DNA from: Streptomyces sp. DvalAA-43 | GTDB taxonomy: Bacteria > Actinomycetota > Actinomycetes > Streptomycetales > Streptomycetaceae | Assembly (NCBI RefSeq): GCF_900091725.1 | Contig: NZ_FMBW01000044.1 | Location: forward strand, 372,001 to 436,000 | DNA length: 64,000 nucleotides | Direction of reading: 5' to 3' | In this document: piece by piece, positions 1 through 8,561 of the stretch | How the letters are laid out: each line of letters begins with the position of its first letter | Position numbering within the stretch: position 1 is the first letter of the stretch | Notes under the pieces: model-generated | What the model saw: the letters and a program-made list of their open reading frames with translations, nothing else | Databases searched by the model: none | What the model was told of the DNA's origin: nothing | Made by a program: the position numbers and the translations under genes

Positions 1-3
1 CGG

Positions 4-2100
4 GTGCCGGATCGGCGGGAGGGTCGGCGCAGCGTGGCGAATGCGGAGCACAGTGTGGGCGGGGACGCGGCGACGGGAGCGAGGACCGGGACCGCCCGTG
101 CCCTGCTCTGGCTGGTTGTGGCCGCTCTGGCCGTACGGCAGATGGCGGTGGTGCTGAGACAGCCGCCGGGCGAACGGCTCACCGATCTGGAGACCTGGAT
201 CGGCGAGAACGGCGTGCTGCATGTGACGGGCTCGCTGTACGACAGCGACCGGTTCACCGGAACCCCGTTCGCCGGGCTGGTGCTGAAACCGCTGGCCCGC
301 GCCGCGGAACAGAACCTGGGCGTCGTCTGGACCTTCGGCTCGCTGCTGCTCGTCGCCGCGCTGGGCATCGTCGCCGCCCGTGCGCTGCCGGGGCCGGTGT
401 CCCGCCGTACCGCGCTGCTGGCCGCGCCCGTCGCGATCAGCCTGCTGATGGTCTCGCTGCCGGTCCGCAACGCGCTGTACCTGGGGCAGACCAGCATCCT
501 GCCGGTCCTGCTGGTGCTGCTGGGCTGCTTCGTGGTGCGCGGGGAACGCGCCCCGGGCCTCCTGATCGGACTGGCGGCCGCGCTCCAGCCGACCGTGCTG
601 CTCTTCGCCGTGCTGTTCCGGCTGACCGGACGCCGGCGGGCCGCGGTGACCGGCGGCGCGGCGTTCGCCGCCTGCACCGCCCTCGCCTGGGCCGTCATGC
701 CGGGCGACTCATGGACGTACTGGGTGCACCATGTCGCGGGCGCCGGGCTCGGCGGCACCGCGGACGGCCTCGCCAACCAGTCCCTGCACGGCGCCCTGCT
801 CCGGTCCGGTCTCGCGGGCCCGCTGGAGATCGCGCTGTACGTGGTGCTGGCGGCCGCCGTCTGTTTCCTCGGGCTGCGCCGCGCCGCGCGGTACGCGGGG
901 GACGGGCAGCTGCTCCTCGCCGTCGCCGTGACCGGCTGCGTCGCGGTCGCCGTCTCGCCGACCGCCTGGCAGCACCAGCTGCTGTGGGTGCTGCTCGCCG
1001 TGGTCGGCCGGGTCGGGAAGCGGGCCTCCGACCGGCTGGTCTGGCCCGCGGTCGTGGTCCTCGTGCTCACGCTGCCGGGGACGGTGCTGCTGCCGAACAT
1101 CGAGGCGGTCTTCCCCGTACGCGACAACGTGCTGCTGATCGTCGCGCTCGCCGCGGCCTGCGCCGTGCCGTTCCTGCCGCGTACCTCGGAGCACTGGCAG
1201 CACCCCGTTCCCGCGGACCGTGCCGCCCCGGTCCCGGCCCGCTGGAGCCGCGTCCCGCTGCTGCCGTTCTGGCGGCGGGTGCTGAGCCGGCCCAACCTGC
1301 TGCTGGAACTGCTCCTGATCAGGGTCGTGTACTCCGCGTACGCCCATGTCAGGCTCGCGGCCACGGCCGGCCGCGCCACCGCCGAACACCACGGCCGCCA
1401 GATCCACTCCATCGAACAGTGGCTGCACATCGACATCGAGCACTGGGCCAACCACGCGGTCGTGAACATCGGCCGGCTGAGGGGCTTCTTCGACTACTAC
1501 TACTCGACCTTCCACTTCATCGTGCCGCTGGTGATCCTCGGGGTGCTCTACGTACGCCGCCCCGCGGACTACCGCTGGGCCCGCAGCACCATCGGCTTCG
1601 CCACGCTGCTCGCGCTGGTCGGCTTCTGGCTCTACCCGCTGGCCCCGCCACGCCTGATGCCGGGGCTCGGCTTCATCGACACGGTCCACGGCGTCCAGGA
1701 CTTCGCGAAGCCGGACTACGGAAGCCTGACCGAGATGACCAATCAGTACGCGGCGATGCCCTCGCTGCACTTCGGCTGGTCGCTCTGGTGCGGTGTGGTC
1801 GTCTTCCTGCTGGCCCCGAAGGCGTGGATGAAGGTACTTGGGCTGCTGCACCCGCTCTTCACGGTCTCCGCGATCATCGCCACGGCCAATCACTGGGTGC
1901 TGGACGCGGTGGGCGGAGCAGCCGTGGTCGCGCTCGGCTTCGGGCTCACCCATCTGCTGGCGGGGCCCCGGAAGCTGCGGCCGGCGGCCGTACCGGCGGC
2001 GGCGAAGCCGCAGGACGACCTGGCGGCGCCGCTGCCGGTGCAGGTGCCGGTGCAGATGCCGAGAGCGACGGACGACCCGGTGGGCGGCAAGCAGCTCTGA
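4..2100 (+). CDS. bifunctional GT87-type glycosyltransferase / PAP2-superfamily membrane protein
   Basis: A 698-residue polytopic membrane protein that joins two enzyme modules. Residues of about 25-390 form many hydrophobic segments like GT87/DUF2029 polyprenyl-phosphate-sugar-dependent mannosyltransferases. Residues of about 430-660 form a PAP2 domain of the inositol-phosphorylceramide-synthase type, with the motif AAMPSLHFGW and, further on, ATANHWVLDAVGG, which supply the two His and the Asp of the active site. Likely role: sugar or head-group transfer in envelope lipid metabolism. The window starts 3 bases before this GTG. A second GTG at 34 has a purine-rich GGGAGG about 11 bases upstream, so the true start could be 34 or lie before the window. 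Both domains are seen in the sequence; the substrate is unknown. Confidence 0.8.
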   Translation: MPDRREGRRSVANAEHSVGGDAATGARTGTARALLWLVVAALAVRQMAVVLRQPPGERLTDLETWIGENGVLHVTGSLYDSDRFTGTPFAGLVLKPLARAAEQNLGVVWTFGSLLLVAALGIVAARALPGPVSRRTALLAAPVAISLLMVSLPVRNALYLGQTSILPVLLVLLGCFVVRGERAPGLLIGLAAALQPTVLLFAVLFRLTGRRRAAVTGGAAFAACTALAWAVMPGDSWTYWVHHVAGAGLGGTADGLANQSLHGALLRSGLAGPLEIALYVVLAAAVCFLGLRRAARYAGDGQLLLAVAVTGCVAVAVSPTAWQHQLLWVLLAVVGRVGKRASDRLVWPAVVVLVLTLPGTVLLPNIEAVFPVRDNVLLIVALAAACAVPFLPRTSEHWQHPVPADRAAPVPARWSRVPLLPFWRRVLSRPNLLLELLLIRVVYSAYAHVRLAATAGRATAEHHGRQIHSIEQWLHIDIEHWANHAVVNIGRLRGFFDYYYSTFHFIVPLVILGVLYVRRPADYRWARSTIGFATLLALVGFWLYPLAPPRLMPGLGFIDTVHGVQDFAKPDYGSLTEMTNQYAAMPSLHFGWSLWCGVVVFLLAPKAWMKVLGLLHPLFTVSAIIATANHWVLDAVGGAAVVALGFGLTHLLAGPRKLRPAAVPAAAKPQDDLAAPLPVQVPVQMPRATDDPVGGKQL

Positions 2101-2112
2101 GGGTGCGGAAGG

Positions 2113-2159
2113 GCCGAAGGGGTGCCGGGACGAACAACTCGTCCTGGCACCCCTTCGGC
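2113..2159. terminator. strong bidirectional hairpin terminator
   Basis: A 21-bp stem with a 5-base loop (ACAAC); the arms (GCCGAAGGGGTGCC... and its complement) differ by one G-T wobble. It lies 13 bases after the stop of the GT87/PAP2 gene and before the convergent end of the AEC transporter, so it can serve both strands. No U-tract, as is usual in Streptomyces. Confidence 0.8.
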
Positions 2160-2216
2160 GTGGATCGCCGCCCGACCAGCATCCGCCCGTCCGCCCCGGT
2201 CCGCCACTCGAACGGC

Positions 2217-3260
2217 TCAGGAACCCGTCGTTCCCAGGGCCCAGGTGGCGAGGGAGAGCGTGGCCATGGAGACCACCGTCGAGGCGACCACGGCATCGCG
2301 GGCCACCCGGGTGTCCCGTCCGTACTGCTGGGCGTAGATGAAGGCGTTCTGAGCGGTCGGCAGGGCCGAGCAGAGCACCACGGCCAGGAGCTGGTGCTCC
2401 GGGAGACCCAGCAGCGGGCCGCCGACGACGAAGGCGATCAGGGGCTGGAGGAGCGTCTTGAGCGCCACCGTCACGACGACCTCGGCACGCCCCGTACGCC
2501 CGGCGCCCGCCCGGGGTGCCGGGTCCGGCGTGTCCGCCCCTGGTACCGCGTCCGGCAACGCCTCCGCCGAACCGTCGGCGGACGGGCGGGCGTTCAGGGA
2601 GAAGCCCAGTGTGATCAGGGCCGTCGGCACGGCGGCGGCACCCAGCAGGTCGAAGGAGTGGGCGAGGGCGTGCGGCAGCCGCAGCCCGAGCGCGGAGACG
2701 GCCAGCCCGAGCAGCGAGGCCATGATGATGGGGTTGCGGACCGGCATGGTCAGCATCCGCCGGACCACCACGCGCTTCCCGGAGCCCGGCCCTGTCCCTG
2801 CCCCCGTGTCCGTCCCCGCGTCCAGCAGGGTCAGGATCACCGGGGAGACCAACAGGACCTGGAACAGGATGATCTGGGCGACGAACGACGCGTCACCGAG
2901 CACCTGGACCGCCACCGGAATGCCGAGATTGGCGGAGTTGACGTAGCCCGACGCCATGCTGCCGATCGCCCGGTCGGCCGTGCCCCGGCCGAAGAGCCGC
3001 CCGGCCGCCAGGAACCCGAGGCCGCAGACCAGCGCGGTACCCGCGGCGAAGGCCACCATCGAGGGGTTGGCGAAGGAGGCCGGCCGTGCCCCGGACACCA
3101 TGGTGAACAGGGCCGCGGGCATGGCCACATGGAAGACGAACCGGCCGAGCACGGCCTCCGCCCGGTCGCCCAGCAGACCGCTGCGGCCGACCGCGTACCC
3201 GATCGCGGTGAGCGTCCAGATGGGGGCGAAGGCGGAGAGCAGGGCAGACATGCCCGTCAT
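2217..3260 (-). CDS. AEC (auxin efflux carrier) family transporter
   Basis: A 347-residue integral membrane protein with about ten hydrophobic segments in the AEC arrangement: an N-terminal five-helix block from SALLSAFAPIWTLTAIGYAV, a polar Pro/Ala-rich loop near residues 165-260, and a C-terminal block ending FIYAQQYGRDTRVARDAVVAST. The family exports or imports organic anions; the substrate is not predictable here. I chose the ATG at 3260, which has GAGG just upstream; the open frame continues 36 codons further up but with non-protein-like sequence. It lies 121 bases behind the P450 gene on the same strand and could be read through from the cyp125 promoter, but the spacing also allows its own promoter. 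Confidence 0.85.
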   Translation of the reverse strand: MTGMSALLSAFAPIWTLTAIGYAVGRSGLLGDRAEAVLGRFVFHVAMPAALFTMVSGARPASFANPSMVAFAAGTALVCGLGFLAAGRLFGRGTADRAIGSMASGYVNSANLGIPVAVQVLGDASFVAQIILFQVLLVSPVILTLLDAGTDTGAGTGPGSGKRVVVRRMLTMPVRNPIIMASLLGLAVSALGLRLPHALAHSFDLLGAAAVPTALITLGFSLNARPSADGSAEALPDAVPGADTPDPAPRAGAGRTGRAEVVVTVALKTLLQPLIAFVVGGPLLGLPEHQLLAVVLCSALPTAQNAFIYAQQYGRDTRVARDAVVASTVVSMATLSLATWALGTTGS

Positions 3261-3381
3261 GATCCTCGCGCCGTTGTGCGCCTCCCGCTCGGGGGTTCGA
3301 CGGCATGTGGTGCCGGGTACGGACGACGGGGGCCGGGGCGTGAGGAAGGAGGCCCCCGTCGTCCACAACCGGCGAAAGCGG

Positions 3382-4668
3382 TCAGCTCCCGGCGGCGGTA
3401 CCGGAACCGGCGGTGCTCGCGGCCGTACTGACCTGGAGCTGCTTGATCCCGTTGAGCCACGCCGAGCGCAGCCGCCGGGGCTCGCCGACCAGCCGCAGAT
3501 CGGGCAGCACGTCCGCGATCGCGTTGAAGATCAGGTTGATCTCCATCACGGCGAGGGACTTGCCGAGGCAGAAGTGCGGACCGCCGCCGCCGAAGCCGAG
3601 GTGCGGATTGGGATCGCGGGAGATGTCGAAGGCCTCCGGGTTCTCGAAGACCTCGGGGTCGTTGTTGGCCGACGAGTAGAACAGCCCGACCCGGTCACCC
3701 TTCTTGATCCGCTGTCCGCCCAGTTCGGTGTCCTGGGTAGCGGTCCGCTGGAAGGAGACCACGGGAGTGGCCCAGCGGACGATCTCCTCGGCGGTCGTCT
3801 CCGGGCGCTCGCGCTTGTAGAGCTCCCACTCGTCGGGGTGGGTGAGGAAGGCGTGCATGCCGTGGCTGATGGCGTTGCGGGTGGTCTCGTTCCCGGCGAC
3901 GGCGAGCAGGATCACGAAGAAGCCGAACTCGTCGGAGGAGAGGTTCCCCTCGCCCTCCGCGGCGACCAGCTGGGAGACGATGTCCTTGGCCGGGCACTCC
4001 TTGCGGGTGGCCGCCAGATTCATCGAGTACGAGACGATCTCCATGGCTGCCTCGGTGCCGACCTCCTCGGTGATCGCGTACTCGGGATCGTCGTACGCGG
4101 CCATCTTGTTGGACCAGTCGAAGAGCTTGGACCGGTCCTCCTGCGGTACGCCGATGAGTTCCGCGATCGCCTGGAGCGGCAGCTCGACGGCGATGTTGGT
4201 GACGAAGTCGAACGATCCGTCGGCGTCGGCGGAGGCGAGCGCGGTCTCGACGATCGAGCGGGCGCGGCTGCGAAGGGCCTGCTCCAGGGAGCGTACCGCC
4301 CGGGGGGTGAAGCCCCGCTGGACGATCTGGCGGACCCGGGTGTGCTCGGGCGGGTCCATGTTCAGCATGATCAGCTTCTGGACGTCGATCTGGTCCCGGC
4401 TGATCGACTCGTTGAAGCGGATGACCGCGGTGTTGAGGTTCGAGGAGAACAGCTCGGGGTGGGTGGAGACGTACTTGACGTCCGCATGCCGGGTGACGAC
4501 CCAGTAGCCCGCGTCGTCGAAACCGGAGATGCCGGTCGGCTGGGTGCACCACCAGACCGGCGCGGTCTGCCGCATCTGTGCGAACTCCGGGTGCGGAATG
4601 CGGGATTGGAGCAGATCGGGATCGGTGAAGTCGAACCCTTCGGGCAGATGGGGGCAGGGCATCGGCAT
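3382..4668 (-). CDS. cyp125: CYP125-family cytochrome P450 (steroid C26/C27 monooxygenase type)
   Basis: A 428-residue soluble P450. Visible motifs are the oxygen-binding I-helix AGNETTRN, the ExxR motif in EEIVRWATPV, and the heme loop FGGGGPHFCLG with axial Cys367. The N-terminal LPEGFDFTDPDLL, the LNMDPPEHTR segment and the C-terminal RLRSAWLNGIKQLQV closely match remembered mycobacterial CYP125A1, which oxidises the terminal side-chain carbon of cholesterol/cholestenone. The divergent neighbour is a FadA5-type thiolase, as in the mycobacterial cholesterol locus. A KstR-like box lies 66-79 bases upstream of the start. Family membership is secure; activity on cholesterol or a plant or fungal sterol is inferred. 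Confidence 0.9.
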   Translation of the reverse strand: MPMPCPHLPEGFDFTDPDLLQSRIPHPEFAQMRQTAPVWWCTQPTGISGFDDAGYWVVTRHADVKYVSTHPELFSSNLNTAVIRFNESISRDQIDVQKLIMLNMDPPEHTRVRQIVQRGFTPRAVRSLEQALRSRARSIVETALASADADGSFDFVTNIAVELPLQAIAELIGVPQEDRSKLFDWSNKMAAYDDPEYAITEEVGTEAAMEIVSYSMNLAATRKECPAKDIVSQLVAAEGEGNLSSDEFGFFVILLAVAGNETTRNAISHGMHAFLTHPDEWELYKRERPETTAEEIVRWATPVVSFQRTATQDTELGGQRIKKGDRVGLFYSSANNDPEVFENPEAFDISRDPNPHLGFGGGGPHFCLGKSLAVMEINLIFNAIADVLPDLRLVGEPRRLRSAWLNGIKQLQVSTAASTAGSGTAAGS

Positions 4669-4702
4669 CTCCAGGTCGGTCCGAGGGCCGCCCGGACACC
4701 GC

Positions 4703-4747
4703 CTGACGGCCCATCAGATGTTGACGGAAAGGTAGTAACGAGTTCTA
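4703..4747. promoter_or_regulatory. cyp125 promoter region with KstR-like box
   Basis: AGTAACGAGTTCTA at 4734-4747 matches 7 of the 8 fixed positions of the mycobacterial KstR box TnnAACnnGTTnnA, with only the first T missing. At 4703-4717 the inverted repeat CTGAC-GGCCC-ATCAG resembles (9/10) the CTGAC-N5-GTCAG element found at two other KstR-like boxes in this window. Both lie just upstream of cyp125. Sites are seen in the sequence; binding is inferred. Confidence 0.55.
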
Positions 4748-4880
4748 CAACTGGCAAGAGCGGTGGTCCGTTCTGTTGCGTGAAGAGTGAGTGGGGTCGG
4801 CATGGGGCTGGTATGAAGCGGACGCAAGGTACGTGCAGGCCTCTTGCGTACCGGGGGTAAGCCTCATAAGACTGCTTGCA

Positions 4881-4902
4881 GAACTAGAACGCGTACTAGT
4901 TC
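4881..4902. promoter_or_regulatory. palindromic KstR-like operator upstream of the FadA5-type thiolase
   Basis: A 22-bp near-perfect palindrome, GAACTAG-N8-CTAGTTC. Its centre, TAGAACGCGTACTA (4885-4898), matches 7 of 8 fixed positions of TnnAACnnGTTnnA. It ends 52 bases before the thiolase ATG, the usual position of a repressor operator, and forms the second of two boxes in the cyp125/fadA5 divergent region. Confidence 0.65.
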
Positions 4903-4954
4903 CACCCGCGGGCGCCGGGACGCCCCTGCGGAAGTGCGAGGAGAGGACGAGCTC

Positions 4955-6124
4955 ATGGCCGCGGAACCCGTCATCGTCGAAGCCGTACGCACCCCCATCG
5001 GCAAGCGCGGAGGCGCGCTCGCCAATCTGCATCCCGGCTATCTGCTGGGCGAGACCTACCGAGAGCTCCTCGGCCGCACCGGCATCCACGCCGACTGCGT
5101 CGAACAGATCGTCGGCGGCACGGTCACCCACGCCGGCGAGCAGTCCATGAACCCGGCCCGCAACGCCTGGCTCGCCGTGGGCCTTCCGTACGAGACCGCC
5201 GCCACCACCGTGGACTGCCAGTGCGGTTCCTCGCAGCAGGCCTCCCACATGGTGGCCAACATGGTCGCGGCCGGGGTCATCGACATCGGCATCAGCTGCG
5301 GTGTCGAGGCCATGTCGCGGGTGCCGCTGGGCAGCGGCTCCAAGCACGGACCGGGCAAGCCCTGGCCCGACGAGTGGAACGTCGACCTGCCCAACCAGTT
5401 CGAGGCCGCCGAGCGCATCGCCCGCAAGCGCGGACTGACCCGGGAGAACGTCGACTCGCTCGGGCTGATCTCGCAGGAGCGGGCCGCCGTCGCCTGGGCC
5501 GAGGAACGGTTCAAACGGGAGACGTACGCCGTCCAGGTGCCGACCACCGAGGAGGAGCAGGCGGCCGGACAGGGCATGTGGCGCCTGGTCGACCGGGACG
5601 AAGGGCTGCGCGACACCACCATGGAGGGGCTCGGCCGCCTCAAGCCGGTCATGCCCACCGCCATCCACACCGCGGGCAACTCCTCGCAGATCTCCGACGG
5701 CGCCTGCGCGATCATGTGGGCCTCCAAGCGGATGGCGCGCGCCCTCAAGCTCCGGCCGCGCGCCCGGATCGTCGCCCAGGCCCTGGTCGGTTCGGACCCG
5801 CACTTCCACCTCGACGGGCCGGTCGACGCGACCCGCGCGGTGCTCGGCAAGGCCGGGATGTCGCTCAAGGACATCGACATCGTCGAGATCAACGAGGCCT
5901 TCGCGTCCGTGGTGCTGAGCTGGGCCCAGGTCTTCGAGCAGGACCTCGAAAAGGTCAACGTCAACGGCGGGGCCATCGCCCTCGGCCATCCGGTGGGTTC
6001 CACCGGCGCCCGCCTCATCACCACCGCGCTGCACGAACTGGAGCGCCGCGACAAGGAGTTCGCGCTCATCACGATGTGCGCGGGCGGCGCGCTGGCGACC
6101 GGGACGATCATCCAGCGGCTCTGA
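4955..6124 (+). CDS. fadA5: FadA5-type steroid 3-ketoacyl-CoA thiolase
   Basis: A 389-residue degradative thiolase: CoA-dependent cleavage of a 3-ketoacyl-CoA. The acyl-accepting Cys90 is in TVDCQCGSSQQAS, the catalytic His345 in NGGAIALGHPVGSTGARL, and the second Cys375 in TMCAGGALATGTI. Long stretches such as DLPNQFEAAERIA, IHTAGNSSQISDGA and INEAFASVVLSWA match remembered M. tuberculosis FadA5, which shortens the cholesterol side chain. The ATG at 4955 is chosen because GAGGAGAGG sits 8 bases upstream and the protein aligns from there; the frame is open further upstream. Divergent from cyp125 and preceded by a KstR-like palindrome. Ordinary acetyl-CoA acetyltransferase is the less likely alternative. 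Confidence 0.88.
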   Translation: MAAEPVIVEAVRTPIGKRGGALANLHPGYLLGETYRELLGRTGIHADCVEQIVGGTVTHAGEQSMNPARNAWLAVGLPYETAATTVDCQCGSSQQASHMVANMVAAGVIDIGISCGVEAMSRVPLGSGSKHGPGKPWPDEWNVDLPNQFEAAERIARKRGLTRENVDSLGLISQERAAVAWAEERFKRETYAVQVPTTEEEQAAGQGMWRLVDRDEGLRDTTMEGLGRLKPVMPTAIHTAGNSSQISDGACAIMWASKRMARALKLRPRARIVAQALVGSDPHFHLDGPVDATRAVLGKAGMSLKDIDIVEINEAFASVVLSWAQVFEQDLEKVNVNGGAIALGHPVGSTGARLITTALHELERRDKEFALITMCAGGALATGTIIQRL

Positions 6125-6191
6125 CCGGGACGACCGTCCAGCGGCTAGGGGCAGGCCGACCCCCGGCTCCGAGAGACAGGTCGCCCCCCGG

Positions 6192-6220
6192 CCCGGGGGT
6201 GGTGTCAGGTGCACCCCGGG
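6192..6220. terminator. possible hairpin terminator after the thiolase
   Basis: CCCGGGGGTG and CACCCCGGG can pair around a short loop (one bulged G), 67 bases after the thiolase stop and before the lipase-like gene. It suggests the two genes are separate units. A modest stem in very GC-rich DNA, so only moderately convincing. Confidence 0.4.
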
Positions 6221-6273
6221 GCGGGGGCCCACGCCGATGTCGGAGCGGCGCGCCGCCGCATAGTTTCGCGGTC

Positions 6274-7575
6274 ATGGAAAACAACAACGCCCCGACCGCA
6301 CAGCGGACTTCGCGCAAGCAGCGGCGCATCGACCGCCGGACGACCGCGGCCGCCGCGGTGCTGGTGCTCGCCGCCCTCGGCGTCGCGCCCGCCGTGGCGC
6401 AGCAGCCCGCGGGAGCACCCGCGGCTGCGCACTCCGCGACCGCGCACTCCGCGACCGCGCACGGCAGAGGCACCCTCCTGGGCATCACCCCCGTGGCCGA
6501 CCTCGACCGCGCGGACGTCGCCCGGTTCCTCGCCTCGGGCGGCATGGACACCGGCACCGTCCGCCACGGACTGCGGGCCTACCGCCTCACCTACCGCACC
6601 GTCACCCCGCAGGGCGCACCCACCACCGCGACCGGTCTCCTGGCCCTCCCCAAGGGCGGACCGCACCGGCTCGACCTGGTCTCCGACACCCACGGCACCA
6701 TGGCCCACCGCGACTACGCGCCCTCCGTCGGCGAGGACTTCGGCCGCTTCGCCCCGTACCTGCACGCCTCGGCGGGCCGTGCCGTCGCCGCACCCGACTA
6801 TCTGGGCCTCGGCAAGGGCCCCGGCCGCCACCCGTACATGGACACCAAGTCCGCCGTCACCGCCTCCGTCGACATGCTGAGGGCTTCCCGCACCGCCGCG
6901 CAGCGCCTGAACCGGCCGCTCACCGGCGAGGTGTACGCCAGCGGCTTCTCCCAGGGCGGCCAGGTCGCGATGGCCCTGGGCAGGGCGCTCGACAAGGGGG
7001 TGGACCGGAACTTCAGACTCCGGGCCCTCGCCCCCGTATCGGGCCCCTACGACATCGAGAACGCGGAGACGCCCGCCCTCTTCGACGGCCGGGTCAACGA
7101 CACCAGCGCCGTCTTCTACATGTCGTACTACCTCACCGCGCAGAGCAGACTGCACCCGCTCTACAAGAACACCTCCGAGGCGTTCCGGAAGCCCTACGCG
7201 GACATCGTCGACGATCTCTTCGACACCCACCACACCGAGGAGGAGATCATCCCGGCGCTGCCCGCGACGCTGAAGGAGCTGCTCACCGACGACTACTACC
7301 GCCGGCTCCAGCACCTCACCGGCGGTCTGCTGGAAGCGGCGCGCGCCCAGGACGGCAACTGCGCCTGGAAGCCGGACGTTCCGGTACGGCTCTACTCCTC
7401 GTCCGGCGACACCGATGTCCCGATCGCCAACGCACGCGACTGCGCCGCCGATCTGGCCGCCCGGGGCGTCGACGCCCCGGTGGTCGACCAGGGTTCGGCC
7501 GACCACAACACCACGTACATGAAGTCGGGTCCGCAGATCGTCCGCTGGTTCGACACGGTGGCCGCGCGGCGCTGA
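6274..7575 (+). CDS. secreted alpha/beta hydrolase, lipase/esterase-like
   Basis: A 433-residue protein with a signal peptide: a basic N-terminus (RTSRKQRRIDRRTT), a hydrophobic core, and a likely cut after APAVAQQ or a little later. Residues of about 55-100 precede an alpha/beta-hydrolase fold. The nucleophile elbow is GFSQGG (GxSxG), followed later by a DTDVPI Asp region and the catalytic His in SADHNTTY, the order seen in fungal/actinobacterial secretory lipases (LIP family) and related peptidase-like hydrolases. A repeated SATAH at residues 51-60 marks a low-complexity leader. The start lacks a clear Shine-Dalgarno; CATAGT 10 bases upstream could be a -10 of a near-leaderless transcript. 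Substrate unknown; a lipid ester is inferred. Confidence 0.75.
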   Translation: MENNNAPTAQRTSRKQRRIDRRTTAAAAVLVLAALGVAPAVAQQPAGAPAAAHSATAHSATAHGRGTLLGITPVADLDRADVARFLASGGMDTGTVRHGLRAYRLTYRTVTPQGAPTTATGLLALPKGGPHRLDLVSDTHGTMAHRDYAPSVGEDFGRFAPYLHASAGRAVAAPDYLGLGKGPGRHPYMDTKSAVTASVDMLRASRTAAQRLNRPLTGEVYASGFSQGGQVAMALGRALDKGVDRNFRLRALAPVSGPYDIENAETPALFDGRVNDTSAVFYMSYYLTAQSRLHPLYKNTSEAFRKPYADIVDDLFDTHHTEEEIIPALPATLKELLTDDYYRRLQHLTGGLLEAARAQDGNCAWKPDVPVRLYSSSGDTDVPIANARDCAADLAARGVDAPVVDQGSADHNTTYMKSGPQIVRWFDTVAARR

Positions 7576-7615
7576 GCGCGGGACCGGTGGGGCGGGACGG
7601 GCGGGGTGGGGGGAA

Positions 7616-7639
7616 CCCCGGCCGGGCGTCCGGCCGGGG
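7616..7639. terminator. bidirectional hairpin between convergent genes
   Basis: CCCCGGCCGG-GCGT-CCGGCCGGGG, a perfect 10-bp stem with a 4-base loop between the convergent lipase-like gene and the leftward gene ending at 7670. Probably terminates both. Confidence 0.6.
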
Positions 7640-7669
7640 CCCGGTCGCCGGGGCGACGGGGGTGTGCGA

Positions 7670-8416
7670 TCAGTACGGCACATGGGTGGGGAAGGTGGCG
7701 GTCGGGCTGAACAGCGCCGCGTAGCCCTCCTCGTGGTGGCGGCGGTGCCGCCCGGACCGGCTCACTTCGGCGACCGGGGTCGCGAGCGTGAGCAGCCCGT
7801 TGTTGGCGAGTTCCTGGACGCGCATCAGCAGCGCGCGCACCTCCAGGCCGAGTTCGGCGGCCACCGTCTGGAGGTCGAGGCCCGACTCCCAGCTCCACAG
7901 CAGCACGGAGTCCATGCTCGGCGACCAGACGACGGGGTGCTCCACCTCGGCCGGCGGTGACGGCGCCGGGATGAGGGCCGGAGCCGTGGACGCTGCCGGC
8001 TGCGGTGCCTCCGGGGGCTGGGGCAGGGCCTCGTCGGCCGGTTGCGGTACGGCGCTCTCCGGCGCGGAGGGCTCCGCCGCCCCACCGCCCGCCGCCGACT
8101 GGGACCGGCTCAGGAGTTTCTCGGCGAGGTTCCGCGCGTCACTGCGGCCGACGGTCCGTCGTGCTAATCGCACTTCGCGCTCGTTCAGGCCCATCAAGTC
8201 CGCGATCGATCCGTCGTCACCGACCGTGACGGCGAAGGCGGCCAGCGTTCTACTGCGCTCCGCCTGTGTCTCGTCCAGCAACGCCTGTGCCTGGCGCATG
8301 CGTTCGTCGCTGGCGCAGAAAGCTTCCGCCAGGACGGTGTTCCGCTCCCAGAATTCTCGTGGTTCCACGAGAGTGACAACGCGCCGGTGGCCGCTGGGAA
8401 CGGAGGGGTGAGCCAA
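7670..8416 (-). CDS. uncharacterised protein with two helix-turn-helix-like segments
   Basis: A 248-residue protein I recognise only as a conserved Streptomyces type. The N-terminal 100 residues are helical; IADLMGLNEREVRLARRTVG reads like a helix-turn-helix. A Pro/Ala-rich linker (about 112-165) leads to a second compact helical unit, LQTVAAELGLEVRALLMRVQEL, also HTH-like, and a His/Arg-rich tail. A DNA-binding or sigma-factor-associated role is possible but unproven. The start is uncertain: TTG at 8416 has AGG 7 bases upstream; GTG at 8368 (MEPREFWERNTVL) begins where the sequence becomes protein-like and lies inside the palindrome CTCGTGG-TT-CCACGAG. The upstream DNA (8420-8447) is AT-rich and promoter-like. 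Confidence 0.65.
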   Translation of the reverse strand: MAHPSVPSGHRRVVTLVEPREFWERNTVLAEAFCASDERMRQAQALLDETQAERSRTLAAFAVTVGDDGSIADLMGLNEREVRLARRTVGRSDARNLAEKLLSRSQSAAGGGAAEPSAPESAVPQPADEALPQPPEAPQPAASTAPALIPAPSPPAEVEHPVVWSPSMDSVLLWSWESGLDLQTVAAELGLEVRALLMRVQELANNGLLTLATPVAEVSRSGRHRRHHEEGYAALFSPTATFPTHVPY

Positions 8417-8507
8417 AAGCGCCTAAATGGACTAACGGGTAATTATTTGGCCAAGTGAGGTCCGGCGCCCTGCCGCCCGGCGGGTGACCGGGCCGTGGCC
8501 GGGCACG

Positions 8508-8540
8508 GCGAAGGCCCCGACCGGTGGTCGGGGCCTTCGC
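8508..8540 (-). terminator. hairpin terminator of the SLT-domain gene
   Basis: Perfect 14-bp stem GCGAAGGCCCCGAC with a 5-base loop, 22 bases past the stop of the leftward SLT-domain gene. Confidence 0.85.
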
Positions 8541-8561
8541 GCGGGGTGTCCGGATGCCGGC

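Noticed and set aside
709..1953. Long open frame on the minus strand opposite the GT87/PAP2 gene (and similar long antisense frames elsewhere, for example opposite ureC, the FG-GAP gene and the fused FadE)
   Set aside because: Their sequences are rich in Arg, Gly, Pro and His with no folds; they are the third-position GC effect of the real genes on the other strand.
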